Of a DNA stretch of 6,148 nucleotides, positions 1 through 6,148 are shown one piece after another. The stretch spans positions 1-6,148 of the forward strand of contig CAMFYM010000081.1 of NCBI GenBank assembly GCA_946002045.1, given 5' to 3'. Both the position numbers and the translations under genes were made by a program. Positions within the stretch are counted from its first letter, which is position 1; the number at the start of each line of letters is the position of its first letter. The notes under the pieces are model-generated. The model saw only the letters and a program-made list of their open reading frames with translations. It was not told the origin of the DNA and ran no database searches. Source of the stretch: an uncultured Clostridia bacterium. GTDB taxonomy: Bacteria > Bacillota > Clostridia > Oscillospirales > Acutalibacteraceae.

Positions 1-9
1 AATTTATAC

Positions 10-41
10 AAAAACTAAAGGACATCACACAGATGTCCTTT
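10..41 (-). terminator. Rho-independent terminator after the lipoprotein gene
   Basis: A perfect 10-bp inverted repeat (17-26 pairs with 32-41) encloses a 5-base loop. Read on the minus strand, the hairpin is followed two bases later by five T residues (complement of 10-14). It begins 12 bases beyond the lipoprotein stop codon, so it most likely ends the nadE-lipoprotein transcript. On the plus strand the hairpin is followed by a weaker T-rich run (39-47), so it may also stop a rightward transcript from outside the window. The stem is only 40% G+C, so efficiency may be moderate. Confidence 0.8.
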
Positions 42-52
42 GTTTGTTACAA

Positions 53-793
53 TTATATCATACCACCGTCTATTATTTCTATCCCCGTGATAGGCTTAAC
101 TACACCTGAATTTTCAGATGCAGGAATAACAATGCTTGAGTGAGTGGTGTTAATGTCCTTGAGCTTAACATAGACGAGTATATCGCCCTTTATTTTTTTA
201 ATCTCAAACTTTTCCTTATTTTTACTGCTGTCAAGTACAATCTCCCTTGTTTCAAGCTCTGTATATTTTTTGTCGCCCTTAACCTTGTAAAAAACTGTAA
301 GCTCTGTTTCCTGCTCATTATAGTACGGAAGCTCAACGGTTATTGTTACATCTCTCTTTTTAGGACGGGCAGTTGTGGTTGGCTTGGTTGTAGTTGTAGT
401 TGTAGTGGTAGTTGTAGTAGTTTGCTTTTTTGTTGTTGTTTGCTTTTGTGTGCTGCTTTTTGTGGTAGAGGTTCCCTTTTCCCCATTAGCTTTACCGGTA
501 GTGGAATTCGCCTTGCTTGTGGAGGAATTACCTGTAACCTCCTTGCTTGGAGCAGTTGTGTTGTTTGTTGATGATGAAGCATCTTTGTTTGCTGTTACCT
601 TTTCAGTAACAGTATTGCCCTGCTCATCGGTTACAACCTCGGTAACATTGTTGCCCTTATCATCGGTAACAGCTTCGCCGTTTTTATCGGTAACAACAGC
701 TGTTACAGGAGTATCAACATACTGTGTTGAGGTGCAGGCAGTAAGACCGATTACAATTACAAAAACAGATAAAACGGAAATAATTTTTTTCAT
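53..793 (-). CDS. Thr-rich lipoprotein with VTDxxGN repeats, function unknown
   Basis: This is a predicted secreted lipoprotein of 246 residues. Residues 1-20 form a lipoprotein signal peptide: two lysines, a hydrophobic stretch, then the lipobox Leu17-Thr18-Ala19-Cys20, with Cys20 as the expected lipidated residue. Residues 33-66 carry about three imperfect 9-12-residue repeats built on V-T-D-x-x-G-N-x-V-T-E. Residues 70-145 are low-complexity Ser/Thr/Lys/Gly/Asn, including twelve consecutive threonines (125-136), which suggests a flexible linker. Residues 147-246 look like a small beta-rich domain with alternating hydrophobic and charged residues; I do not recognise its family. The start is supported by AAGGAG (complement of 802-807), 8 bases before the ATG. 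The gene lies 37 bases downstream of nadE with no hairpin between, so it is probably co-transcribed. Surface anchoring is well supported by the signal and lipobox. The role could be adhesion, ligand binding or assembly; the sequence does not say which. Confidence 0.9.
   Translation of the reverse strand: MKKIISVLSVFVIVIGLTACTSTQYVDTPVTAVVTDKNGEAVTDDKGNNVTEVVTDEQGNTVTEKVTANKDASSSTNNTTAPSKEVTGNSSTSKANSTTGKANGEKGTSTTKSSTQKQTTTKKQTTTTTTTTTTTTKPTTTARPKKRDVTITVELPYYNEQETELTVFYKVKGDKKYTELETREIVLDSSKNKEKFEIKKIKGDILVYVKLKDINTTHSSIVIPASENSGVVKPITGIEIIDGGMI
386..421 (-). repeat. Short tandem repeat coding for twelve threonines
   Basis: Twelve consecutive Thr codons in the lipoprotein gene are mainly an alternation of ACT and ACA, giving a hexamer ACAACT repeated with two ACC interruptions. 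The tract is in frame and encodes linker residues 125-136. Such arrays can gain or lose units by replication slippage, which here would change linker length in six-base (two-residue) steps without a frameshift. Variation itself cannot be seen from a single sequence. Confidence 0.75.
593..700 (-). repeat. Degenerate tandem repeat encoding VTDxxGNxVTE units
   Basis: This stretch encodes lipoprotein residues 32-67, where the motif V-T-D-x-x-G-(N/E)-x-V-T recurs about three times with a period of 9 to 12 residues. The DNA shows the same periodicity: GTTACCGAT-like blocks recur at 27-36-base spacing. It lies just after the lipidated cysteine, so it would form a membrane-proximal spacer. Codon-level divergence between units suggests old rather than fresh duplication. 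Confidence 0.7.
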
Positions 794-830
794 ACATATA
801 ACTCCTTAAGGTAACTGTAATAATGGTAAA

Positions 831-2729
831 TCAAATAAACGAATTGAAGGATGCGTCACTGGGCATTCTCCAATCCCCTCTCGGACTCAATGAAACAGAG
901 CCCACCTTTGGTGAATCGGGAACACAGGAGCGCTTAAATTGACTAATGAAAAATCGTTTTATAAACACCTGCACCCAATGATCTATTTCATTATCGGAAT
1001 ACTTACCGTTGAAGGCTTTTTTTGCCATAAACGAAAGCTTTTCTCTGCTAAATCCAAAGCGAATAAAATTGTAAAGGAAGAAATCGTGCAGCTCATACGG
1101 GCCTATATTCTCCTCCGTTTTTTGAGCAATATTTCCTTCCTCGTCCGGTGGCAGCAGCTCCGGAGAAACAGGTGTGTCAAGAATATCATACAATATATCG
1201 GCAGTATCTTTTTTGCTGATGTCTGCAACATATTTTACAAGATACCTAACAAGTGTTTTGGGTACAGAGGCATTAACGCCGTACATTGACATATGGTCGC
1301 CGTTGTAGGTGCACCATCCCATTGCAAGCTCGCTTAAATCACCTGTGCCCACCAACAGCTTGTTATCCTTATTTGCCATATCAAACAGAATTTGTGTGCG
1401 TTCTCTTGCCTGTGTATTTTCGTATGTTATATCCCTAATGCTTTCGTCATAATCAATATCCTGCATATGCTGAATACAAGCAGCCTTAATGCTGATTTCC
1501 TTTGACTCAACACCAAGGGATTTCATTAAATTAACAGCATTATCGTGTGTTCTGTCGGTGGTACCGAAGCCGGGCATGGTAATACCGGTAATGCCACTGT
1601 TATCTCTGCCAAGGAGCTTCATTGCTTCAACACAAACAAGCAGTGCAAGAGTTGAATCAAGTCCACCTGAAATACCCACTACTACGCCCTTTGAGCCTAC
1701 ATGCTCTATACGCTTTGCAAGACCTGATGCCTGAATAGAGAATATTTCCCTGCAACGCTCACGGCGTTTTTCATCATCGGCAGGAACAAACGGATGTGGG
1801 TCAACAAAACGGTATTTTAAATCGTTATTGTCATTGTCTATATTAGTTTTTACATATCCTATTGCGTCACTTAAATTTTCAAATGACATATTAAGTCGGC
1901 GCTGACTAATCAGCTTTTCAATATCAACATCGGCAATAGTGATAACATTTTCTCTTGAAAATCTTTCGCCCTCTGCAATAATTGTACCGTTCTCTGCCAC
2001 CATTGTTGCACCACTGAACACTAAATCGGTAGTGCTTTCGTAAACAGACGCACCGGCATAAACATAGCTGCAAATGCACCTTGCAGACTGGTTGGCAACG
2101 AGGCTGCGCCTATATTCTGCCTTTGAAACATACTCATCACTTGCTGAAAGATTGGCAATTATATTTGCTCCATGGCAGGAATAGGTGCTGCTTGGAGGAG
2201 CTGCTACCCACAAATCCTCACAAATCTCAACGCCTAAAACAACGCCATCGCCTAAATCAAAAATTTGGTTGCCTATTTGTGTATCAAATCCACAAATGCT
2301 AATTGGCTGACAGGATTCAAACTGCTTGCCTGATGCAAACCATCTTTTTTCGTAAAACTCGTTATAATTAGCTATGCTTTGCTTTGGCACAATGCCTAAT
2401 ATTTCGCCGTTATTTATTACAACGGCACAGTTATAAAGGTTGTTATAAAACGCAACAGGCATACCCACAAGCACGACAATATTCTTGTTTTTTGTATAAT
2501 CAACAATTTCCTTCAAGGCTTTTTCTGCACTTACTAAAAGTGATTTTGTAAAGAACAAATCTGCACAGGTATAGCCGGTAACCGACAACTCCGGTGTTAC
2601 CAACAATCTAACCTGCTCTTCAATAGCCTCGTCTATTACATTTTTTATTTCTGTCGTGTTATACTCAGGGTCTGCTACCTTTAGCTTAAGAGAAGCTGAG
2701 GCAACTCTAAAAAATCCGTAATTCATCAT
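831..2729 (-). CDS. nadE: Glutamine-dependent NAD+ synthetase
   Basis: This enzyme makes NAD+ from nicotinic acid adenine dinucleotide, ATP and glutamine, the last step of NAD synthesis in the cytoplasm. It is 632 residues, as expected for the two-domain form. Residues 1 to about 280 are a nitrilase-type glutaminase domain with the Glu-Lys-Cys triad visible as Glu47 (TPELS), Lys116 (VPKQS) and Cys170 (VEICEDLW). Residues from about 325 to the end are the synthetase domain, with the ATP-binding P-loop SGGLDST at 354-360, MPGFGTTDRTHDNA at 385-398, and GTGDLSELAMGW at 461-472. The late motif SPRGDWRMPSD (615-625) is also typical. Both active sites look intact. The start is ambiguous by one codon (ATGATG at 2729-2724): AAAGG lies 10 bases before the first ATG, while AGGTGA fits the second better. 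A promoter at about 2835-2863 serves it. The lipoprotein gene follows 37 bases downstream. Confidence 0.97.
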   Translation of the reverse strand: MMNYGFFRVASASLKLKVADPEYNTTEIKNVIDEAIEEQVRLLVTPELSVTGYTCADLFFTKSLLVSAEKALKEIVDYTKNKNIVVLVGMPVAFYNNLYNCAVVINNGEILGIVPKQSIANYNEFYEKRWFASGKQFESCQPISICGFDTQIGNQIFDLGDGVVLGVEICEDLWVAAPPSSTYSCHGANIIANLSASDEYVSKAEYRRSLVANQSARCICSYVYAGASVYESTTDLVFSGATMVAENGTIIAEGERFSRENVITIADVDIEKLISQRRLNMSFENLSDAIGYVKTNIDNDNNDLKYRFVDPHPFVPADDEKRRERCREIFSIQASGLAKRIEHVGSKGVVVGISGGLDSTLALLVCVEAMKLLGRDNSGITGITMPGFGTTDRTHDNAVNLMKSLGVESKEISIKAACIQHMQDIDYDESIRDITYENTQARERTQILFDMANKDNKLLVGTGDLSELAMGWCTYNGDHMSMYGVNASVPKTLVRYLVKYVADISKKDTADILYDILDTPVSPELLPPDEEGNIAQKTEENIGPYELHDFFLYNFIRFGFSREKLSFMAKKAFNGKYSDNEIDHWVQVFIKRFFISQFKRSCVPDSPKVGSVSLSPRGDWRMPSDASFNSFI

Positions 2730-2834
2730 ATCACCTGTGCCTTTATATTACTAAAACTTTATTGACAAATTATTAAGCCTTTGTTATTTATATTTTAATG
2801 ATGAGATGCAGATATTCATAACATCTTGAATTTT

Positions 2835-2863
2835 ATTATATCCTATATAAAGTTTTATTGCAA
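2835..2863 (-). promoter_or_regulatory. Predicted sigma-A promoter for nadE
   Basis: Read on the minus strand, there is a TTGCAA -35 box (complement of 2858-2863), a 17-base spacer and a perfect TATAAT -10 box (complement of 2835-2840). Transcription would start near 2828, giving nadE an untranslated leader of about 100 bases. The leader is AT-rich and shows only a weak 5-bp stem (2804-2808 with 2822-2826), so I see no recognisable riboswitch. The -35 box matches consensus at four of six positions. Confidence 0.65.
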
Positions 2864-2865
2864 TA

Positions 2866-2894
2866 TTGAAAATATCTTTAATTTGAGTTACAAT
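2866..2894 (+). promoter_or_regulatory. Predicted sigma-A promoter for the acidic protein gene
   Basis: TTGAAA (2866-2871) and TACAAT (2889-2894) are separated by exactly 17 bases, a good vegetative promoter. Transcription should start around 2900-2902, leaving a leader of about 25 bases that contains the AGGAGG site before the ATG at 2926. Its -35 box is two bases from the -35 box of the opposing nadE promoter, so the two are back to back. Confidence 0.7.
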
Positions 2895-2912
2895 AATAGC
2901 AATGGATAGGTT

Positions 2913-2918
2913 AGGAGG
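2913..2918 (+). promoter_or_regulatory. Ribosome binding site that fixes the start at 2926
   Basis: AGGAGG is a full Shine-Dalgarno match, 7 bases before the ATG at 2926. It lies inside the longer frame that opens at the ATG at 2902. That upstream ATG has no ribosome binding site and sits at or next to the predicted transcription start, so 2926 is the supported start. Confidence 0.88.
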
Positions 2919-2925
2919 AAAAGCA

Positions 2926-3498
2926 ATGGATGTAGAAAGCTATATTCAAGAGGCAATATTTGAGGAAAAGGAACAGCACAGACATTTTTATCAGCTTGTG
3001 TGGGATAATTTTATCGAGGACGGATTTGTTATCACTGACGAGGAGGGTCACGAAATTGATGCAGTAATCAAGGCTGTTTCACTTCAAAACCTGCTGGGTG
3101 AATTTATATACAGACTATATGACGAGGTTAACGAAATCGGATACGAGGATGTGCTGGAGCATCTTCAAAATCTCGGCTACGGTGAGGACGACATCATTAA
3201 GTATTGTGAGGGAAACGAAGAGATTGATGTTGACGATGATTTTGAAATAACACTTAAAAATGCCCTTGACTACACCACCGAAATTTCTGCCGATAAAATG
3301 CTTGAGGAATTTTCGGCAGAGGACATATTTGATTTTATGTTTACATCAAGCTATGATTTTGAACAGGACTTCACCTTTGAATTTGACGATTATGAGGAAA
3401 TGCAATCCTTTATTGATTCAAACCAAGAGCAGCTTGACAATTACAAGGAGGAATACCCTTCTGTGCTTAATTGGATTGAATGTGGTATGATTTGCTGA
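2926..3498 (+). CDS. Highly acidic protein of unknown function
   Basis: I do not recognise this 190-residue protein. By hand count it has 54 Asp/Glu and 8 Lys/Arg, giving a net charge near -46 and a very low expected pI. Acidic residues are spread over the whole length, densest around DVDDDFE (101-107) and at about 131-160, and are mixed with many Phe, Tyr, Ile and Leu. This suggests a folded, mostly helical acidic protein rather than a disordered tail. There is no signal peptide, membrane segment or recognisable catalytic motif. Cysteines lie at 94, 186 and 190, the last being the C-terminal residue in ECGMIC. The gene is a single-gene transcript: its own promoter lies at 2866-2894 and a strong hairpin begins 17 bases after the stop. 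It is divergent from nadE. Options include a nucleic-acid mimic, a cation-binding protein or an inhibitor of a basic partner; none is shown by the sequence. Coding status is well supported by the ribosome binding site, promoter, terminator and amino-acid composition. Confidence 0.88.
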   Translation: MDVESYIQEAIFEEKEQHRHFYQLVWDNFIEDGFVITDEEGHEIDAVIKAVSLQNLLGEFIYRLYDEVNEIGYEDVLEHLQNLGYGEDDIIKYCEGNEEIDVDDDFEITLKNALDYTTEISADKMLEEFSAEDIFDFMFTSSYDFEQDFTFEFDDYEEMQSFIDSNQEQLDNYKEEYPSVLNWIECGMIC

Positions 3499-3508
3499 AT
3501 ATGTAAAT

Positions 3509-3560
3509 AAAAAACAGGCTGTCTTTCAGTAAGCAACTGAAAGACAGCCTTTATCATTTT
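3509..3560. terminator. Bidirectional terminator between convergent genes
   Basis: A perfect 15-bp inverted repeat (3516-3530 pairs with 3536-3550) surrounds a 5-base loop. On the minus strand it is followed by six T residues (complement of 3509-3514), a strong terminator for the GH20-peptidase transcript. On the plus strand it is followed by a looser T-rich run (3550-3560) that can end the acidic protein transcript. It fills the gap between the two stop codons (3498 and 3570), so it serves both convergent units. Confidence 0.92.
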
Positions 3561-3569
3561 AGTAGATAA

Positions 3570-4844
3570 TTACTGCAAGCCCTTTTCGTCAAAATTAAGG
3601 ATAGTTGATATAATAACCTCGTAGCCTGTTTTAATTGCTTCAGGAACAAGTCTGTCATAGCTATCACGACGGTTGTGGTAATAATCAGCAGGTGCCGGAT
3701 CCATTGCAGCAAGACATGTTGATGTAATGCCTGCCTGTGTAAATGCAGCAGCATCTGAAGAGCCAAAGAATACATTAGCAAACTTCAAGTCATCGTGACC
3801 TGCCTCAATAGCAGAATCCATAACAAGCTGACTGAATTTAGGGCTATGCTTAACTGTACCTGTCATATCTCTGTTATAAACATTAAGATATTCAAGGTCT
3901 GTAAGAGTATCAACACAAAGCACGGCAGTTTCAACACCACTGTTAACATACTCGTCATAGTGGTCCTTTGCCCACTGCTTGCAGCCACGAAGACCTGCCT
4001 CCTCGCCGTCTGTAATCATTGCGCAAACCTCTGTATTTTCAAGCTCAACGCCTGCCATATCAAGCATACGAAGTGCAGAAACAGCAGCATATGTACCTGT
4101 AAGGTTATCATTAGCACCGGGAGAAATAGTCTTAAAGTCAACAAACATAAAGAGTGTTACCATACCAAGTGCTGTAAAGAAATGGAAATAATAGCTGTAG
4201 TTAAGAAGGAACTGACCGAAGGCACCCATATCGGCAAACTTTGCAATAATTGTAACAACAGAAATTACAAAGGAAGCGATAGCGCCAACAATAGTCCAAG
4301 CCATAAGGATTGTCATAAGTGGGAATTTTTTACCATAGTAAATATGACGCCACTCATAAGCAGAGTCAATGTGGCCACTGATGATAATTCTTTTTTTAAC
4401 CTCGCCCTTTGGCTTTCTTACACCTAACAGATTATGACCCTCTACCTTTTTGTATAACGGGTCCATAAACTGCTTATACATAAGAAATTCCATTACTGTT
4501 ATAAACAAGCCTACAAATGTTACGCCACAAACGACACATTGAGCTACAAAGAATGTAGTAACACTTGTAAATACAAGAATTGCACAAACAACTACTGCCA
4601 AAATAACTGCTGCAGAAACAAGCTTTGTCCAATGAAGGAATGCCTTTGGAGCCATTTTATAAGACTCAAATCTTGTTTCATCGCAGAAGGTATCCATCTC
4701 CTTTTTGATGTGCTTTTCAGCAGCATAACAATTCTCGTTACCTGACTCACGAGGACCGTATTTTTTAATTACATTCGTAATCTCTTTTACAGTATAGTCA
4801 ACATTTTCATCAATGACTGCCTGTGGAAATTCAGAAAATTTCAT
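3570..4844 (-). CDS. Membrane-embedded M28-family zinc metallopeptidase
   Basis: This 424-residue protein is a probable aminopeptidase of the two-zinc M28 family. The metal and catalytic residues appear in family order: His158 and Asp160 (SGHIDS), Asp246 (PGANDN), Glu281 as likely general base and Glu282 (TDGEEAG), Asp312 (CVDTLTD) and His390 (YYHNRRDSYD). All look intact. Four hydrophobic helices are predicted by eye. Two lie before the first metal ligand (about 75-98 and 100-123). Two lie between His158 and Asp246 (about 174-201 and 213-236), inside the catalytic core. Lys/Arg-rich flanks (residues 124-152 and 166-173) suggest by the positive-inside rule that the peptidase domain faces the cytoplasm. 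There is no signal peptide. The start is set by AGGAGA (complement of 4851-4856). The ATG overlaps the upstream GH20 stop codon by one base, so translation is probably coupled. A strong hairpin follows the stop. Substrate is unknown; peptides linked to amino sugars are a context-based guess. Confidence 0.92.
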   Translation of the reverse strand: MKFSEFPQAVIDENVDYTVKEITNVIKKYGPRESGNENCYAAEKHIKKEMDTFCDETRFESYKMAPKAFLHWTKLVSAAVILAVVVCAILVFTSVTTFFVAQCVVCGVTFVGLFITVMEFLMYKQFMDPLYKKVEGHNLLGVRKPKGEVKKRIIISGHIDSAYEWRHIYYGKKFPLMTILMAWTIVGAIASFVISVVTIIAKFADMGAFGQFLLNYSYYFHFFTALGMVTLFMFVDFKTISPGANDNLTGTYAAVSALRMLDMAGVELENTEVCAMITDGEEAGLRGCKQWAKDHYDEYVNSGVETAVLCVDTLTDLEYLNVYNRDMTGTVKHSPKFSQLVMDSAIEAGHDDLKFANVFFGSSDAAAFTQAGITSTCLAAMDPAPADYYHNRRDSYDRLVPEAIKTGYEVIISTILNFDEKGLQ

Positions 4845-6148
4845 TACTTTTCTCCTTTTTGTTTATAATGCTTATTTATTTTTACTTCAAGGTGAGTATC
4901 ACCCTTCATAAATTTACGCTGTATTTTTGCTCGTTTAATATAATTTTTAGGCAGTGAAACCTTATCAACTGCATAGTTAATATCAAATAAATCAAAATAT
5001 GCCTTAAAATTATTGAGCCTTGCTTTAAAATCTCGCCAATTCTTCTTGTCCGGATTTGACCATGCAACCTCTGCCAATGCCTGTACTCGTGGTGCAGTCA
5101 TAAGGTCAAGCTTTTCTTTGCCGTCAATCCACTCTGTCCAAACCTCACCCTCAACACCAAGAACATTTTTTACATTTTCCTGATTAACACCGAATTTTGT
5201 AGGTGAATAATTATATGTATTTTTAAGTGGATACATACCGTATGTCATATCAAAATAAAATGCTTGATGATTTGACATTATTATGCTGCCACCGGTATTA
5301 ACGTGATGCTCTGCATTCTTGTCACGGGTAGGAGTCCAATACTGAGCAATAACGGTTTTGTCAAGATTGCCTGCCTGCAATATTTCGTTCCAGCCAATAA
5401 GGCGCCTGCCCTTTGTTTTTAAATGCTCAAGAATTCTATTGTTAAACCAGCCCTGCAAATCCTCCTCATTTTTAAGGTTATTATCCTTAATAACCTTTTG
5501 GCAATGAGGGCACTGTTTCCATTCGTTCTTTGGTGCCTCGTCGCCACCGATATGGAAATAAGGTGCCGGAAACAGCTCACATATCTCGTCAATAACATCA
5601 AAAACAAATTCCATTGTTTTTTCCTTACCGGCACAGATTGTTCTGTTCCAATCCTTGATTCCCAGCTTCTTTTCAGGAATAAGTCCACCGAAATATCCGG
5701 GTACAGGACGATTAAGTTCTCGGCAGGCAAGGTGCGGATACGCTGCAATGGCAGATGCACAGTGAGCAGGAAAATCAATTTCCGGCACAATCATTATGCC
5801 ACGCTGTGAAGCATAATCAACAATCTCCTTAATATCCTCCTGTGTATAAAAGCCACCATATTCGCCGTCAATAATATCAGTTGAATGCCAACCGTTAATC
5901 TGTGTATATTTACGAACGGATCCTATTTCCGTTAAAAGTGGATACTTCTTAATTTCTACTCGCCAGCCGTTATCGTCGGTAAGATGCCAATGAAAAACAT
6001 TAAGCTTCATCATAAACATCATATCAAGGTATTTTTTAACCTCGTCCTTGCCGAAGAAGTGACGGCTTTCGTCAAGCTGTAAGCCACGCCATTTGTAATT
6101 AGGCTTATCCTTAATCGTAACGCAGGGAACCTTTCTTTCGCCAAGCTC
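4844..6148 (-). CDS. GH20 beta-N-acetylhexosaminidase, 5' end missing
   Basis: This family removes terminal beta-linked GlcNAc or GalNAc using a substrate-assisted mechanism in which the N-acetyl group acts as nucleophile. The frame is open to the right edge, giving at least 434 residues. The visible part starts shortly before the TIM-barrel substrate-binding motif WRG (about 20-22) and continues with LQLDESRHFFGKDEV and LNVFHWHLTDDNGWR, both GH20 signatures. The catalytic Asp-Glu pair is Asp203-Glu204 in HIGGDEAP (bases 5537-5542). A late motif, GVEGEVWTEW, belongs to the barrel end. An internal ATG at 6022 would cut off the first strand and the substrate-binding arginine, so it is not the start. 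The true start and any signal peptide or N-terminal domain lie outside the window, so location cannot be judged. The C-terminal about 80 residues carry no binding module and end in a Lys-rich tail. The loop CPHCQ (213-217) is a cysteine pair of a kind seen in GH20 proteins. The M28 peptidase follows with a one-base overlap. Confidence 0.96.
   Translation of the reverse strand, partial: ELGERKVPCVTIKDKPNYKWRGLQLDESRHFFGKDEVKKYLDMMFMMKLNVFHWHLTDDNGWRVEIKKYPLLTEIGSVRKYTQINGWHSTDIIDGEYGGFYTQEDIKEIVDYASQRGIMIVPEIDFPAHCASAIAAYPHLACRELNRPVPGYFGGLIPEKKLGIKDWNRTICAGKEKTMEFVFDVIDEICELFPAPYFHIGGDEAPKNEWKQCPHCQKVIKDNNLKNEEDLQGWFNNRILEHLKTKGRRLIGWNEILQAGNLDKTVIAQYWTPTRDKNAEHHVNTGGSIIMSNHQAFYFDMTYGMYPLKNTYNYSPTKFGVNQENVKNVLGVEGEVWTEWIDGKEKLDLMTAPRVQALAEVAWSNPDKKNWRDFKARLNNFKAYFDLFDINYAVDKVSLPKNYIKRAKIQRKFMKGDTHLEVKINKHYKQKGEK
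4851..4856 (-). promoter_or_regulatory. Peptidase ribosome binding site inside the GH20 coding end
   Basis: AGGAGA on the minus strand lies within the last codons of the hexosaminidase gene (the Lys-Gly-Glu codons), six bases from the peptidase ATG. Together with the TAATG junction at 4842-4846 this permits direct re-initiation by ribosomes finishing the upstream gene. Confidence 0.85.

Noticed and set aside
140..571. Cys/Ser/Leu-rich plus-strand open frame opposite the lipoprotein
   Set aside because: Low-complexity composition arises from the complement of the Ser/Thr linker. No start signals support it.
593..700. CRISPR-like direct repeats
   Set aside because: The repeats are short, degenerate, in frame within a lipoprotein gene and lack unique spacers. 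They are protein-level repeats.
375..809. Plus-strand open frame opposite the lipoprotein, opening with a long valine run
   Set aside because: The valine run is the reverse reading of the threonine codon array. The minus-strand frame has a lipobox, ribosome binding site and terminator, so this one is a shadow.
2730..2828. Possible riboswitch or structured RNA in the roughly 100-base nadE leader
   Set aside because: I found only a weak 5-bp stem (2804-2808 with 2822-2826) and no terminator-antiterminator pair or conserved motif that I recognise. A covariance model search of this leader would settle it.
2902..2925. Eight-codon N-terminal extension of the acidic protein from the ATG at 2902
   Set aside because: This ATG has no ribosome binding site and coincides with the predicted transcription start, while the ATG at 2926 has AGGAGG at ideal spacing. 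The extension also contains that ribosome binding site.
3795..4427. Long plus-strand open frame opposite the peptidase gene, rich in Cys, Asn and Lys
   Set aside because: It is an antisense shadow of a well-supported M28 gene whose catalytic motifs are all intact. The composition is implausible for a real protein and I saw no ribosome binding site.
5423..5809. Plus-strand open frame opposite the GH20 gene
   Set aside because: It lies antisense to the conserved catalytic region of GH20 and has no family features of its own.

Overview
The window looks like chromosomal DNA from a low-GC, gut-type Clostridia bacterium, most likely near Ruminococcus/Oscillospirales. This rests on AT-rich intergenic DNA with sigma-A-like promoters, strong AGGAGG-type ribosome binding sites, the standard genetic code, and a lipoprotein with VTDxxGN repeats and a long threonine linker of a style I associate with ruminococcal surface proteins. 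The taxonomic placement is an inference from style, not from a marker gene.

Layout from left to right. A terminator hairpin (about 10-41) ends a leftward unit. That unit holds a small Thr-rich lipoprotein (53-793) and, upstream of it, a complete glutamine-dependent NAD+ synthetase, nadE (831-2729). An AT-rich gap of about 200 bp then holds two back-to-back promoters: one fires left into nadE, the other right into a very acidic 190-residue protein of unknown function (2926-3498). A 15-bp perfect hairpin (3516-3550) with usable T-tracts on both sides separates this gene from a second leftward unit. That unit holds a GH20 beta-N-acetylhexosaminidase (4844 to beyond the right edge, 5' end missing) and a membrane-embedded M28 metallopeptidase (3570-4844). 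The two are joined by a one-base TAATG stop/start overlap.

How the genes may work together. The GH20-M28 pair would release terminal GlcNAc/GalNAc from glycoconjugates or cell-wall fragments and trim peptides, and the overlap implies coupled translation. The nadE unit is housekeeping NAD synthesis with a surface lipoprotein as a rider; no functional link between those two is visible.

No mobile element, CRISPR array, tRNA or rRNA was seen. I do not see a clear-cut new multi-gene system. The most unusual items are the two membrane helices inserted inside the M28 catalytic core between metal ligands, the extremely acidic orphan protein sharing a control region with nadE, and the low-complexity repeats of the lipoprotein. 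Two gene starts differ from the longest-ATG choice: the acidic protein begins at 2926 rather than 2902, and the GH20 gene has no start in the window, its frame running off the right edge.
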